From Fen-1258 sp964449775 (GTDB lineage Bacteria > Bacteroidota > Ignavibacteria > Ignavibacteriales > Melioribacteraceae), in assembly GCA_964449775.1 (NCBI GenBank), contig CAYVBQ010000006.1:85223-149222 (forward strand): a DNA stretch of 64,000 nt. The letters are read 5' to 3'. The translations under genes were made by a program, and so were the position numbers. Each line of letters opens with the position of its first letter. Position 1 is the first letter of the stretch. The notes beneath the pieces are model-generated. The model saw only the letters and a list, made by a program, of their open reading frames with translations. It was not told the origin of the DNA and did no database searches. Shown piece by piece: positions 45,105 through 55,192 of this stretch.

Positions 45105-45627
45105 AGGGTTAAAAAGAAAAATAGCGCATTACATAGTCCGAAGAAAATATCTGCGCAAGAATATCCAACAATTGGTTTTCACTAATATCATAAGTGATTC
45201 ACATGATCTGTTTATTGTTATGCCAAAAGAGGATAAAGATTTCTTTCATTCGCTAGATATTCTAAAGTATTATCAAATTCACAAAAAGGTCATTACCTTA
45301 TTTTTGCCCGAGTACAAATACAATCTGATTCCCGATAAAGAAAAATATAAATTCATTTCATACTATCCACTCCAGATTTCGAGGTTTAACTTGCCCGACA
45401 AAAATCTTGTAGGCAGGTTAACCGGGAAAGAATTTGATGTTGTTATTGATCTCAACCGCAGAGACGATCTATTCTTTAGCGCAATCAGTAATATTGTACA
45501 GTCAAAGATTAGAGTGAGCTTTGAAAAGGAGCTCTCCGGCAGATATTATACTATGCAAATAACCGATAAACAGAGTGATCCCGAGCTATCTTACCGCAGT
45601 TTTTTGAGTTATCTCAAAATGTTTTGA
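45097..45627 (+). CDS. Conserved hypothetical protein (DUF6913/glycosyltransferase 9-like)
   Basis: A 176-residue protein with a basic N-terminus and alternating helix/strand segments (LFIVMPKEDKDF, FDVVIDLNRRDDLFFSAISNIVQSKIRVSF) resembling the small Rossmann-like DUF6913 proteins or half of a GT9 glycosyltransferase. Its ATG is the duplicated copy of an ATG that originally overlapped the ligA stop. The upstream region is now the end of MITE-1, so its ribosome-binding context has changed (only a weak AGAG remains). Confidence 0.6.
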   Translation: MFEGLKRKIAHYIVRRKYLRKNIQQLVFTNIISDSHDLFIVMPKEDKDFFHSLDILKYYQIHKKVITLFLPEYKYNLIPDKEKYKFISYYPLQISRFNLPDKNLVGRLTGKEFDVVIDLNRRDDLFFSAISNIVQSKIRVSFEKELSGRYYTMQITDKQSDPELSYRSFLSYLKMF

Positions 45628-45699
45628 TTATAATGTTTGGATTATTTGATCGAATTTGTAGATTAGAGGTGTAAAAATTCAATTTATTGTAGTAGGAAT

Positions 45700-46059
45700 A
45701 TGAGCGATAATTTTAATTACGAACTAAAAAAAATTGGCGACATAGCCATATTCAAACTGAACGAAAAGCGATTTGATGCTTCGATTGCCGGGTTTGTTAA
45801 AGGTGAATTCACAATTTTGCTTCATACAGAAGATGTTAAAAAACTTATTATCGATCTTTCTGAGGTTGAGTATTGTGACAGCTCGGGTCTCAGCGCAATA
45901 TTACTTGCTTTCAGAATCCTTCAATCAAACGAAGGTCATATTAGGATTGCCTCACCAACTAAAAATGTTAAAACACTTATTGAGATATCTCAGCTCAATA
46001 GAGTTCTTCACGTTTGTAATACGGTGATTGAAGCTATTAAAGAATTAGAAACATTGTAA
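45700..46059 (+). CDS. STAS-domain anti-sigma factor antagonist
   Basis: A 119-residue STAS protein of the SpoIIAA/RsbV type, with the phosphorylatable Ser in YCDSSGLSAILLAFR and the end GHIRIASPTKNVKTLIEISQLNRVL. No kinase or phosphatase partner is adjacent, so its signalling circuit lies elsewhere. Confidence 0.88.
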   Translation: MSDNFNYELKKIGDIAIFKLNEKRFDASIAGFVKGEFTILLHTEDVKKLIIDLSEVEYCDSSGLSAILLAFRILQSNEGHIRIASPTKNVKTLIEISQLNRVLHVCNTVIEAIKELETL

Positions 46060-46137
46060 AGAAAACAGTCCACCTAATCACTTTTTATAAAAATCACCCT
46101 CAAATATTTTCGTGGCAGCGCTAAAGATTACTTATAG

Positions 46138-46233
46138 GGCATCTCTAAAAACTATTTTTTAAAAAATGGGACACGGATAAAGCGGATAAAAACAGATTTT
46201 CACAGATTAGCTTTTGAAGTTATTAGATATGCC
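46138..46233. mobile_element. MITE-3, copy b
   Basis: A 96-bp element whose first 84 bases are identical to 23117-23200; the right end has small changes (ATTAGATATGCC in place of TTAGAGATGCC). TATA occurs just outside each end (46133-46136 and 46235-46238), with one extra base of symmetry per side, fitting a short target duplication. It lies in the gap 46060-46344, which has no gene. Confidence 0.75.
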
Positions 46234-46344
46234 CTATAGTATCTTTGATGGAACGAGTAAATAAAGATCGTAGTTACTTCTTTAATTTCATTTTCATTAT
46301 CTTTTAAATAACGATTTTATCCCCAACATTCAGCAATTATAATT

Positions 46345-47190
46345 ATGCTTAATAAAGAATTGCTTCGCAATATTGAATTGGTAGTTTTTGATCTTGATGG
46401 AACTTTGCTAGATAACGATGGAAATCTTGGCGAAGAAACAAAAACACTTGTAAAAGAACTTTCGGGACTTGGTGTTAAATTTTCAATTGCCACCGGTCGT
46501 TTGCTCAGTGCAGTAACAGAAATTGCCGATATACTAGAGATAAGAATTCCACTCATTACATTGGATGGCACACTCATTCAGAGATATCCCGGCGAAAAAA
46601 GTATTTTTGAATCATACTTACCAGCAAAATATGTTTTGCGCGCACTCAGATTAGCAGATAAATATCTTCTTAAAGTTGTTTTATGTCATGATTCTGCAAT
46701 TTATCATACAGAAGAAAACGAACACATCTCTCATATTCTTGGTAAGTCCGGTGCAAAATATCAGCAGATATTTTCATATGAAAATTTTGTTTCGGAAACA
46801 CTAGAAGTTGTTATCGTGGGTGAGTATAAAGATAGTGTTAGACATGTAATGAAAAAAATGTCTTTCCCTTATACGTTCGGAATTCAATCTTCCTATTATA
46901 AATCTCAAAGTCAGGATGGAACTTATGCTCTCGAAATTCGAAAGATGGGAAGTAGTAAAGGTGAAGGGTTAAGAAAACTAGTGCGTCATTTAAAAATAAA
47001 GATGCATCATACTGCCGTACTTGGTGATTGGTATAACGATAAATCGTTATTTGACACGGACGCATTAAAAATTGCTGTTGCCAATGCAGTCCCGGAAATC
47101 AAAAGAATGGCCGATCTCGTAACTATAAGAAACAACAATGAAGAAGGAGTTGCTGAATTTCTAAAAATGCTACTTCAGGCAAAGAGATAA
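46345..47190 (+). CDS. Cof-type HAD-family phosphatase
   Basis: A 281-residue HAD hydrolase: motif I VVFDLDGTLLDNDG, motif II in FSIATGR, a type II cap and motif IV TAVLGDWYNDKSLFDT followed by AVANAVPEIKRMAD. Family members hydrolyse sugar phosphates or pyridoxal phosphate; the substrate is not known. It is followed five bases later by the pgpH-like gene. Confidence 0.9.
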   Translation: MLNKELLRNIELVVFDLDGTLLDNDGNLGEETKTLVKELSGLGVKFSIATGRLLSAVTEIADILEIRIPLITLDGTLIQRYPGEKSIFESYLPAKYVLRALRLADKYLLKVVLCHDSAIYHTEENEHISHILGKSGAKYQQIFSYENFVSETLEVVIVGEYKDSVRHVMKKMSFPYTFGIQSSYYKSQSQDGTYALEIRKMGSSKGEGLRKLVRHLKIKMHHTAVLGDWYNDKSLFDTDALKIAVANAVPEIKRMADLVTIRNNNEEGVAEFLKMLLQAKR

Positions 47191-47194
47191 ACTG

Positions 47195-49384
47195 TTGAAG
47201 AAACAAACAAAAATAAAATTACGATCCAGTTTACGCATTAAACTTATTATCGTTTTTATTACGCTAGTGCTTGTCGTTCTAATGTTTCCGCAAGGTGAAT
47301 CTATTGAATCAGAAGTTACAGTAGGATCGGTTTGGATACGTGATGATCTAATTGCCTCCACTACTTTTGAAATATTGAAAGATTCAAAACTTTATGAAGA
47401 AGAAAAGATAGCCGCGGTAAGAAATATTCAGCCCATTTTTCTTCGGGATAATAGTCTTGCAAATATCTATATAGACTCTCTCAAAAAGTATAACGTATAT
47501 TTAAAAAAGCTCCTCTCGAAAACCAGAGGCATTCCTAAGAATACTACTTTTATGAGCGATAATTCTTTTGCGGTCTTCCATAAATTGGCAAATCAGTCAA
47601 GTTTGTATAAATCATCCACACTCATCTCGATATCTCAAGTATTTTTTCACTCGCAGGAAATATTAGTAAAGATATTCCAGCGCGGATTGCTCAATCTTTC
47701 ATATAACGAAATTTCGCGAGATAGCATTTCTGTGCGTGATGGAAAATTCGAAAAGATATTTCCCAAATCTGCTTTTTTAGATCGTAACAGCGTTAATGAT
47801 TTTACCGCATTTTTGTTAAAAAGTAAGATCGGTTTGAATACCGAAATAAATGAAGCCATCGAGGAATATATTTCTAACTTCATTAAACCGAATTTGGTCT
47901 ACAGTCCTCAGCTAACAGAAATTGCAATAAAGAATGCAAAAGATAAAGTGCTCAGAAATATTGGAATTGTTAATGAGAATGAACGTATTGTAGCCAAACA
48001 TGATAGGATAAAACCCGAGACAAAACTGAAAATAGATTCTTATCGTATTGCCAAAGGAGAACAGATTGGCTTTGTCGGCAAATCCTTGCAGAACATTGGT
48101 AAATTTTTACACATACTGATCATTGTTCTACCGCTTATAATTTATATTCGACTTTTTCGAAGTAGAATCTATAAAGACAATCTGAAAATTCTTCTGATTG
48201 CTTTTATTATTTTATTCGTCAGTTTGTTATCATTTTTGATTTATCAAATTGATGTTTCAACCGCCATTGAGTTTCTTGTTCTTGTCCCTGTTGCTTCAAT
48301 GTTGTTAACGATAATTTTTGATTCAAGAATTGGCTTTTATGGTACGGTAGTGACCTCATTAATTGCGGGTGGTCTGCAAGGTAATGATTATGCTTTTACT
48401 TTGATGAATATTATTGCCGGCAGCTTTGCGGCATATACTGTTCGCGATATCAAAAACAGAACGCAAATTTTCCGCTCGTTTCTTTTTATTTTTATCGGGT
48501 ATGCAATCAGCATTATAGCATTTGGATTTGAAAGATACGACTCTATCAATCAGATGCTTTCAAGCTTTGCTTTTGCCGGTTCCAATGCTCTGATTAGTCC
48601 TGTTATTACGTATGGCTTAATAATATTTGTGGAAAGATTTTTCAACATTACAACGGATCTCACTCTTCTCGAATTAACCGATTTCAACAAACCCTTACTG
48701 AAAGAACTTGCGAAGAAAGCACCGGGAACATTTAATCACTCAATTACCATGGGAACTCTGGCAGAAACATCTGCTGAAGCCATTGGTGCTAATCCAACTC
48801 TTGCTCGTGTAGGCGCTTATTATCATGATATTGGTAAGATACTCGATCCTGAAATCTTTGTAGAGAACCAGATTAACTCTCATAATATCCACGAACAACT
48901 CCAACCCGAACAAAGCGTGGTATTAATTTTAGATCACGTTAAAAAGGGAATTGAATTGGCTGAAAGGTATGCACTTCCAAAAGAGATAATTGATTTCATC
49001 CCTATGCACCACGGAACAATGGTTATCTCATATTTTTTCTCGAAAGCCAAGGAATTATACGGAGAAGAAATGGTGGATATTAGTAATTATCGCTATCAGG
49101 GACCAAAACCTAGAACGAAAGAGACTGCAATTATAATGCTGGCAGATGCATGTGAATCAACAGTGCGTTCTTTAACCAATTCTGACTCACAAACAATTGA
49201 AAATGTGATTAACAATCTGATCAACAGTAGAATTGACGATGGGCAATTAGATGAAGCGCCCCTCACATTTAGGGAGGTTAAAATAATAAAAGATTCATTT
49301 CTTAGTATTTTGGTTGGACAGCATCACAAAAGAATTAGATATCCGGAACAGGAAGAATTAGAAAGCACGAAAGCTCAAGAATAA
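47195..49384 (+). CDS. PgpH-like 7TM-HD phosphodiesterase
   Basis: A 729-residue membrane protein with an N-terminal anchor, a large extracytoplasmic 7TMR-HDED domain (about 40-285), seven membrane spans (about 300-480) and a cytoplasmic HD domain with FNHSITMGTLAETSAEAIGANPTLARVGAYYHDIGKILDP. Proteins of this layout (PgpH of Listeria) hydrolyse cyclic di-AMP. Start TTG 47195. The HD metal ligands (H...HD...) are present. Confidence 0.88.
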   Translation: MKKQTKIKLRSSLRIKLIIVFITLVLVVLMFPQGESIESEVTVGSVWIRDDLIASTTFEILKDSKLYEEEKIAAVRNIQPIFLRDNSLANIYIDSLKKYNVYLKKLLSKTRGIPKNTTFMSDNSFAVFHKLANQSSLYKSSTLISISQVFFHSQEILVKIFQRGLLNLSYNEISRDSISVRDGKFEKIFPKSAFLDRNSVNDFTAFLLKSKIGLNTEINEAIEEYISNFIKPNLVYSPQLTEIAIKNAKDKVLRNIGIVNENERIVAKHDRIKPETKLKIDSYRIAKGEQIGFVGKSLQNIGKFLHILIIVLPLIIYIRLFRSRIYKDNLKILLIAFIILFVSLLSFLIYQIDVSTAIEFLVLVPVASMLLTIIFDSRIGFYGTVVTSLIAGGLQGNDYAFTLMNIIAGSFAAYTVRDIKNRTQIFRSFLFIFIGYAISIIAFGFERYDSINQMLSSFAFAGSNALISPVITYGLIIFVERFFNITTDLTLLELTDFNKPLLKELAKKAPGTFNHSITMGTLAETSAEAIGANPTLARVGAYYHDIGKILDPEIFVENQINSHNIHEQLQPEQSVVLILDHVKKGIELAERYALPKEIIDFIPMHHGTMVISYFFSKAKELYGEEMVDISNYRYQGPKPRTKETAIIMLADACESTVRSLTNSDSQTIENVINNLINSRIDDGQLDEAPLTFREVKIIKDSFLSILVGQHHKRIRYPEQEELESTKAQE

Positions 49385-49387
49385 CAA

Positions 49388-50281
49388 ATGGAGCAATTTC
49401 TAAAAGAATATCTTGCAATTCTCCAATACGAAAAAAACCTCTCTACAAATACTACTAATGCCTATAAGAACGACATTAACAAATTCCTTTTATATGTTGA
49501 AGAAATAGATCTAGTTGATTTAAATGATATAACTGCCACTCACTTATTCGATTATTTTGATTGCCAGAGACAGATTGGTATCAATAGCGCCACTACAGCT
49601 CGATATATCTCCTCGATAAAGGGATTCTTCCGTTATCTGGAAAACAATAATTTTATTGAAAAAAATCCGACAGAAAAATTGACTTCCGTAAAAATAGGCA
49701 GAAAGCTGCCCTCGGTTCTATCATTTCAAGAGATTGAAAAAATTCTTAATACACCTAAAGTTAACGATGTAGCCGGTTTACGCGATAAGGCAATTCTTGA
49801 AACATTTTATTCATCTGGATTGCGCGTTTCGGAACTCATTAATCTCAAAATCAATGATCTTTTTTTTGATGACGAAGTTTTAAGAGTTTTAGGAAAGGGT
49901 TCCAAAGAGAGAATTGTTCCTTTGGGAAGCAGTGCTATTCATTGGCTGAAAGAATATCTGTTACATTCTCGCCCGCATTTAGAAAAAAAATTGAAGAGTC
50001 AGAATTTTGTTTTTCTAAATCAGAAACGCGGGGCTAAGCTAAGTAGGATGACAATATGGAATATCGTAAAGCGTTATGCCGATGAAGCCGGAATAAAAAA
50101 AGAGATTCACCCGCATACTTTTCGCCATTCTTTTGCAACTCACCTGTTGGAAGGAGGCGCCGACTTAAGAGCTGTTCAAGAAATGCTTGGGCATGCAGAT
50201 ATTTCCACAACCCAAATTTATACTCATGTAGATCGTAACTACATTAAGCAAGTTCATAGAGATCATCATCCGCGCGGTTAA
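49388..50281 (+). CDS. xerD: Tyrosine recombinase XerD/XerC type
   Basis: A 297-residue recombinase resolving chromosome dimers together with FtsK. The SAM-like N-terminal domain (FLKEYLAILQYEKNLSTNT) precedes the catalytic domain with Arg in SGLRVSEL, Lys in GKGSKERIVPLG, HPHTFRHSFATHLLEGGADLRAVQEMLGHADIS and the Tyr nucleophile in TTQIYTHV. It is chromosomal and follows the pgpH-like gene by three bases, so it is not an element integrase. Confidence 0.92.
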   Translation: MEQFLKEYLAILQYEKNLSTNTTNAYKNDINKFLLYVEEIDLVDLNDITATHLFDYFDCQRQIGINSATTARYISSIKGFFRYLENNNFIEKNPTEKLTSVKIGRKLPSVLSFQEIEKILNTPKVNDVAGLRDKAILETFYSSGLRVSELINLKINDLFFDDEVLRVLGKGSKERIVPLGSSAIHWLKEYLLHSRPHLEKKLKSQNFVFLNQKRGAKLSRMTIWNIVKRYADEAGIKKEIHPHTFRHSFATHLLEGGADLRAVQEMLGHADISTTQIYTHVDRNYIKQVHRDHHPRG

Positions 50282-50310
50282 TTTGTCCTCCTATTCATTA
50301 TCTTTGTACT

Positions 50311-51558
50311 ATGATTTGGCAATTGCAAAAAATAATTAAGTTCGTCTTTGTAACAATGCTTTTGTTTTCTATTTCATGCACAGAAAGCAACAAATTCAAT
50401 AGTAAGGTCGGGCAAAAATTATATTCGATCTTTCTTGGTGAGTTCAAAACACAAGATAAGGTTGAAGAGTTCAGATTATCTTTAAACCCAGTCTTATGGG
50501 ATGAAATTCGCATCGAAAAAATTTATGATCGAAATTATAAATTGTATTATGGAAAATATTCTTCTTCGTTTGAAGCCGGCAAAGTCGCCTACAATCTCTA
50601 CTCCAATTCGGTGATTACAAAGTATAAAATTACGCGTGATGGTAAACCAATGCTAGACAAGTACGCCAACGTTTTATTTGTATCGCGATATCTTGATCGT
50701 CCGTCAGTCTTTAATTTCAATTTGATTACAAAGCAAATAGAAGTTGAGTGGAGTGATTATGGGAAAAAAGTAGTTGCTCTCAATCATTCTGACGATCATA
50801 ATTCTGTTTTTATTACAACTGCAAATCGTTATGGAATTCATTCCGGAATAAGATATATCTACGATGCAAGAGTTTTTCTGTTGAAACGTGAAGAAGAACA
50901 GAATAATGAAATTGCCGTTATTGGAAAGGGTGTTCAACTTTATACATTATGGGAAAATAGGGATACTTTCAAAGTGAATATTACTTCCATTGATACTGTC
51001 GATTCAAGAAAAATAGTTCAGAAGATTTTTCCATTTGATCTGAAAGGTAAGCTTGGCGAGATTCGAAAAAGGAGTTTTGATTTAATCCGGGATGGTTTTC
51101 CAGCACCGCCAAAGCGATTCCCAACAGAAATCTCTCCTAATAATCGTTTTCGTTTTCGTGAAGTATCTTCGCAAGGAGAATCTTACATTTACCTTAGAGA
51201 TTTTAACGATAAATCAGAACAGTTAACAGTTTCGACCAACCGGAAGATTAGAGACGGGCGCTGGTCTGATGACGGCAACTATCTTTATATTATTACGGAG
51301 CCCGATAAAATTGTGTCTCAGAAGCAAAAAGCTGAACCAACCGGAGAGCTTTTTATTATTGATGCAGTGGGAAAAAAGCTGGTAAGAACTTTTTCAGGAT
51401 TCAGATATGAAAATTTATTAGTTCATGGAAAGTTATTATTATTTGATGAGCGCTCAGATCAGATTGCTCAAATAAAAGTTTACGATTGTAAACATGACAA
51501 AATTTTGCACACTATATCAATGTTCGGCGGATGTGGTATAAATAATCTTCCGATGTGA
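50311..51558 (+). CDS. Lipoprotein with SPOR-like and beta-propeller-like parts
   Basis: A 415-residue protein. A lipoprotein signal (FVTMLLFSISCTES, lipobox SISC) precedes an N-terminal SPOR-like segment (LYSIFLGEFKTQDKVEEFRLSL ... YKLYYGKYSSSFEAGKVAYNL), then repeated WD/TolB-like propeller blades (RDGRWSDDGNYLYIITEPD, GELFIIDAVGKKLVRTFSG). This combination would place a peptidoglycan-binding module and a propeller in the envelope. The ABC exporter gene follows closely. A TATCTTTG box at 50299-50306 may belong to its promoter. Confidence 0.6.
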   Translation: MIWQLQKIIKFVFVTMLLFSISCTESNKFNSKVGQKLYSIFLGEFKTQDKVEEFRLSLNPVLWDEIRIEKIYDRNYKLYYGKYSSSFEAGKVAYNLYSNSVITKYKITRDGKPMLDKYANVLFVSRYLDRPSVFNFNLITKQIEVEWSDYGKKVVALNHSDDHNSVFITTANRYGIHSGIRYIYDARVFLLKREEEQNNEIAVIGKGVQLYTLWENRDTFKVNITSIDTVDSRKIVQKIFPFDLKGKLGEIRKRSFDLIRDGFPAPPKRFPTEISPNNRFRFREVSSQGESYIYLRDFNDKSEQLTVSTNRKIRDGRWSDDGNYLYIITEPDKIVSQKQKAEPTGELFIIDAVGKKLVRTFSGFRYENLLVHGKLLLFDERSDQIAQIKVYDCKHDKILHTISMFGGCGINNLPM

Positions 51559-51565
51559 GAATTTG

Positions 51566-53419
51566 ATGAAAACATACTACAGAGTTTTACAATACATTAA
51601 ACCTTACAAGAAACATCTATCTGCCTCGGTACTATTTTCAATTTTATATGCACTCCTAAATACTGTCTCTGTCTATATGTTAATTCCTTTGCTGAACACA
51701 CTATTTCAGGAGAAGGGAGCTCTACGGCAGCAGCCCAAAACCGTAACTCAAGTAATAGATAATCCCGTTGGTAACTGGTTTTCAAAAATTGGAAACGATA
51801 TTGTTGAATCATTCAAAAATTATATTTTCAGTGGAACAGATAGAGAAATACTATTAAAGATCTGCTTCTTAATTTTACTTGCCTTCTTTCTTAAGAATGT
51901 GTTTGGATATTTACAGGCTTACTTTTTGGCTTTTGTTGAGCAGGGGATGATTCGTGATCTGCGTAATCAATCTTATGTTCACCTTCATAAACTACCGATG
52001 AGCTATTTCAAAAATGAGAAGACCGGAAATTTAATTTCCAGAATAACCAATGATGTTAACGTTGTGCAATCAAGTGTCTCTGCAGTATTCCTAAATATGA
52101 TCCGCGAACCTCTTACAATAATATTTTTTCTTGGATTGGCAATCTCTATAAGTTGGAAGTTAACACTATTCTCGCTTCTCGTTTTACCTTTCACAATCGG
52201 AATTATAAGTTGGATCGGTCTAATCCTGAGAAAACAGAGCGGCTTTCTTCAAGAAAAGATGGCTGATATAACGACTACACTGCATGAAACAATTACAGGC
52301 GTTAAAATCGTCAAAGCATTCGGTATGGAAGAATATGAGAACCGAAAATTCAGAGCACAGACACAGAGCTTTTTTAAATTAGTTCTGAAAATGGCTCGCG
52401 TTAGAAATACCGCATCTCCCTTGACCGAATTTTTAAGTGTAGTTGTTGGCGGCGCGATGATTTATTATGGCGGCGCACTCGTCCTGGTTGATAAAACACT
52501 AAATGCAAGCGAGTTTATTGTTTTTCTTCTCGCAATATTTCAAATGATGCCTCCAATAAAAGAGTTGAGCAGTGTAAATAATAGAATTCAAGAATCGAGT
52601 GCCGCTGCTGAAAGAGTATTTGAAATTTTAGATACAGAACCTGCTATTAAAAATGTGCAATCACCGGTCTCCATTTCAGAATTCAATAATAAGATTGAAT
52701 TTCAAAATGTATCGTTCCACTATGAAGATGATACTGAACTCGTTCTCGATGATATCAATTTGAGCGTGGTGAAAGGTAATGTGATTGCTTTTGTTGGAAG
52801 CAGCGGCGCCGGCAAAACTACATGCGTTGATTTATTACCTCGTTTTTACGACCCTACTTCAGGTAAAATTCTTCTGGATGGAATTGACATAAAAGAAATC
52901 CGTCTTGAAGATCTTAGAAAACTAATGGGAATTGTTACTCAAGAAACCGTTTTGTTCAACGAATCTGTAAAAAGTAATATTGCCTATGGAATTGATACTT
53001 GTTCTGAAGAAAAATTAATTGATGCTGCAAAAGCAGCCAACGCTCATAATTTTATTTTAGAACTTCCGCATGGTTATGAAACAATTATTGGAGAAAAAGG
53101 AACAAAGCTTTCCGGCGGTCAGAGACAGAGACTATCCATTGCCCGTGCATTGCTAAAAAATCCGCCGATAATGATTTTTGATGAGGCTACTTCCGCGCTT
53201 GATAATGAATCGGAAGTGCTCGTTCAGCAGGCAATTGAACGTTTGATGACTGAAAGAACAACATTGGTCATTGCACATCGTTTAAGCACCATTCGAAATG
53301 CGGATCGAATCATAGTTTTGGATAAAGGTAAAATTGTACAGGACGGAAAACATGACGAGTTACTTTTAGAGGAGAAAGGTATTTACAAAAAATTATACGA
53401 ACTTCAATTCAGAGATTAA
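51566..53419 (+). CDS. msbA: MsbA-like lipid exporter ABC protein
   Basis: A 617-residue fused ABC exporter: six membrane spans (about 15-310) and an ATPase domain with Walker A VGSSGAGKTTCVDLL, signature LSGGQRQRLSIARALL, Walker B IMIFDEATSALD and the H-loop IAHRLSTI. The sequence GNLISRITNDVNVVQSSVSAVF is typical of MsbA and lipid A exporters. ATG 51566 is preferred over the TTG three bases upstream. It is followed by a lipid A core-type glycosyltransferase, which supports the role. Confidence 0.88.
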   Translation: MKTYYRVLQYIKPYKKHLSASVLFSILYALLNTVSVYMLIPLLNTLFQEKGALRQQPKTVTQVIDNPVGNWFSKIGNDIVESFKNYIFSGTDREILLKICFLILLAFFLKNVFGYLQAYFLAFVEQGMIRDLRNQSYVHLHKLPMSYFKNEKTGNLISRITNDVNVVQSSVSAVFLNMIREPLTIIFFLGLAISISWKLTLFSLLVLPFTIGIISWIGLILRKQSGFLQEKMADITTTLHETITGVKIVKAFGMEEYENRKFRAQTQSFFKLVLKMARVRNTASPLTEFLSVVVGGAMIYYGGALVLVDKTLNASEFIVFLLAIFQMMPPIKELSSVNNRIQESSAAAERVFEILDTEPAIKNVQSPVSISEFNNKIEFQNVSFHYEDDTELVLDDINLSVVKGNVIAFVGSSGAGKTTCVDLLPRFYDPTSGKILLDGIDIKEIRLEDLRKLMGIVTQETVLFNESVKSNIAYGIDTCSEEKLIDAAKAANAHNFILELPHGYETIIGEKGTKLSGGQRQRLSIARALLKNPPIMIFDEATSALDNESEVLVQQAIERLMTERTTLVIAHRLSTIRNADRIIVLDKGKIVQDGKHDELLLEEKGIYKKLYELQFRD

Positions 53420-53541
53420 ATAGTACTCGCACAAACAAAAATTGTAAAACGATTGACAAGTTCATCTATCTGGTTTATGCAAGAATTAAAAACAGTGTTT
53501 TATGGTTCTCATATTAAATCTTTAAAATAGGATTCAAGTAA

Positions 53542-54315
53542 GTGGCAGGATTATTTCAAATATCATCAATCATCACAGCGCGTGATGAAGAAAAAAACAT
53601 AAGCAGGTGCATCGAAAGTCAGCTTGCTATTGTTGATGATATCGTTGTATTGGTTGACTCACGTACTAAAGACGCAACACTCCAAATTGCTTCATCTTAT
53701 CCAAATGTAAATTGCGAAGTTGTCGGTTGGAACGGATATGCGAAGACAAAAATATACGCTGTCTCAAAGACCAAATACGATTGGGTCTTCTGGATTGACG
53801 CAGATGAAGAACTTACAACGGAACTCATCGAAGAACTGAAAAGATTCAAAACGGTTAAACCTCATCTAAATGCATACGATGTTGCGCGCCGTGCATTCTT
53901 TCTTGATAAATGGATAAAACACAGCGGCTGGTATCCGTCACGGGTTACACGTCTCTTCAATAAAAAAGTTGTGAGTTTCAACGAGAAGGAAGTCCACGAA
54001 CATTTGAATGTTGCCTGCGAGGTCGGACATCTTAATCATGATCTCAATCATTATACCGATCCTTCAATCGAGCATTACTTTACTAAATTCAATATCTATA
54101 CATCTCTTGCAGCCAAAGAATTGGATGAAAAGGGGAAACAAGCTGGTTTGAACGATATTCTAATTCGTCCGGTTTTTCTTTTTTTCAAAATGTATATCTT
54201 ACGATTAGGATTTCTTGACGGACTTCACGGATTGATACTCGCAGTATTTTCGTCGGCTTATGTATTTACAAAGTATACTAAACTTTGGGAACTGAATAGA
54301 GCGAAATCAAAATGA
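53542..54315 (+). CDS. Family 2 glycosyltransferase (WaaE/KdtX-like)
   Basis: A 257-residue GT2 enzyme: ISSIITARDEEKNISRCIES at the start, VDSRTKDATLQIA and the DXD-type WIDADEELTTELIEEL. The size and the later HEHLNVACEVGHLNHDLNHYTD match LPS core glycosyltransferases of the WaaE/KdtX class. Start GTG 53542. It overlaps nadK by four bases. Confidence 0.85.
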   Translation: MAGLFQISSIITARDEEKNISRCIESQLAIVDDIVVLVDSRTKDATLQIASSYPNVNCEVVGWNGYAKTKIYAVSKTKYDWVFWIDADEELTTELIEELKRFKTVKPHLNAYDVARRAFFLDKWIKHSGWYPSRVTRLFNKKVVSFNEKEVHEHLNVACEVGHLNHDLNHYTDPSIEHYFTKFNIYTSLAAKELDEKGKQAGLNDILIRPVFLFFKMYILRLGFLDGLHGLILAVFSSAYVFTKYTKLWELNRAKSK

Positions 54316-55184
54316 CAATAGGAATCATTCCAAACATTTCAAAAAACGAAATTCTCATCATTGTAAAAAAGATCATCGAACAGATCCATCAAAACGGGTT
54401 CAACTATATTCTGAGCGAATCTCTTCTGAATCATAAGGATGAGTTTAAGGGAGAATCGAAATTCTTGAATCATGATGAGTTAAGTAAAAACTGCGACATG
54501 GTCGTTTCAATCGGAGGCGATGGTACAATGCTTAACACCGCTTACGAAATGCGCCATTCAAGCACTCCAATCATTGGCGTTAATTTTGGTAAACTTGGTT
54601 TTTTAGCCGAGTTCGATCTTACCGGATTCACCGATTTTCTTCAAGACATCAAAACCAAAAATTATGTTGTTGAGGAAAGAATGACTTTATTAGGCGAGTG
54701 CTGCGGTAAAGAATTGTTTGCAATCAATGATCTTGTGATTGATAAAGGTTCGTGGTCAAAGATGATCGAACTTACCATAAAGGTTGATGATGATTATGTA
54801 GCAACATTTTCTGCAGATGGGTTGATTGTAGCTACTCCAACAGGTTCCACCGGCTATTCCTTATCCACAGGTGGACCGATTGTAAATCCTAAGGCAGATG
54901 TAATTACACTTAGCCCCATAGCGCCACACACTTTAACAATGAGACCATTGGTAATCTCAAGTCAACAAAAGGTAACGGTGATTGTAAACTCACCATCTGA
55001 AAAAATACAAGTGAGCTGCGATGGTCAGCGTGTTAACTTCTTTAATTCACCGGCGCAACTTACAATAGAAAAAAATAAACAGCCGGTCAGATTAATTCAT
55101 TCCAACCGTACAAACTATTTTGAAATCCTGCGCAATAAATTGTATTGGGGACTCGACGTTCGCAAATCGAATAATACTAAATAG
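54312..55184 (+). CDS. nadK: NAD kinase
   Basis: A 290-residue enzyme phosphorylating NAD to NADP. The ATP-binding motif SIGGDGTMLNTAYEM and the conserved NDLVID, DGLIVATPTGSTGYSLSTGGPIV and SPIAPHTL are all present. It is the last but one gene before the second defence island. Confidence 0.95.
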   Translation: MTIGIIPNISKNEILIIVKKIIEQIHQNGFNYILSESLLNHKDEFKGESKFLNHDELSKNCDMVVSIGGDGTMLNTAYEMRHSSTPIIGVNFGKLGFLAEFDLTGFTDFLQDIKTKNYVVEERMTLLGECCGKELFAINDLVIDKGSWSKMIELTIKVDDDYVATFSADGLIVATPTGSTGYSLSTGGPIVNPKADVITLSPIAPHTLTMRPLVISSQQKVTVIVNSPSEKIQVSCDGQRVNFFNSPAQLTIEKNKQPVRLIHSNRTNYFEILRNKLYWGLDVRKSNNTK

Positions 55185-55192
55185 AGGTAGTA

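Noticed and set aside
49388..50281. XerD-type recombinase as the integrase of a genomic island
   Set aside because: It has the sequence and context of the chromosomal dimer-resolution enzyme, is in a housekeeping run, and has no attachment repeats beside it.
53454..53482. TTGACA ... TATGCA as a sigma-70 promoter before the glycosyltransferase
   Set aside because: This organism seems to use TTTG/TAnnTTTG boxes; the second box is weak and about 60 bases from the start.
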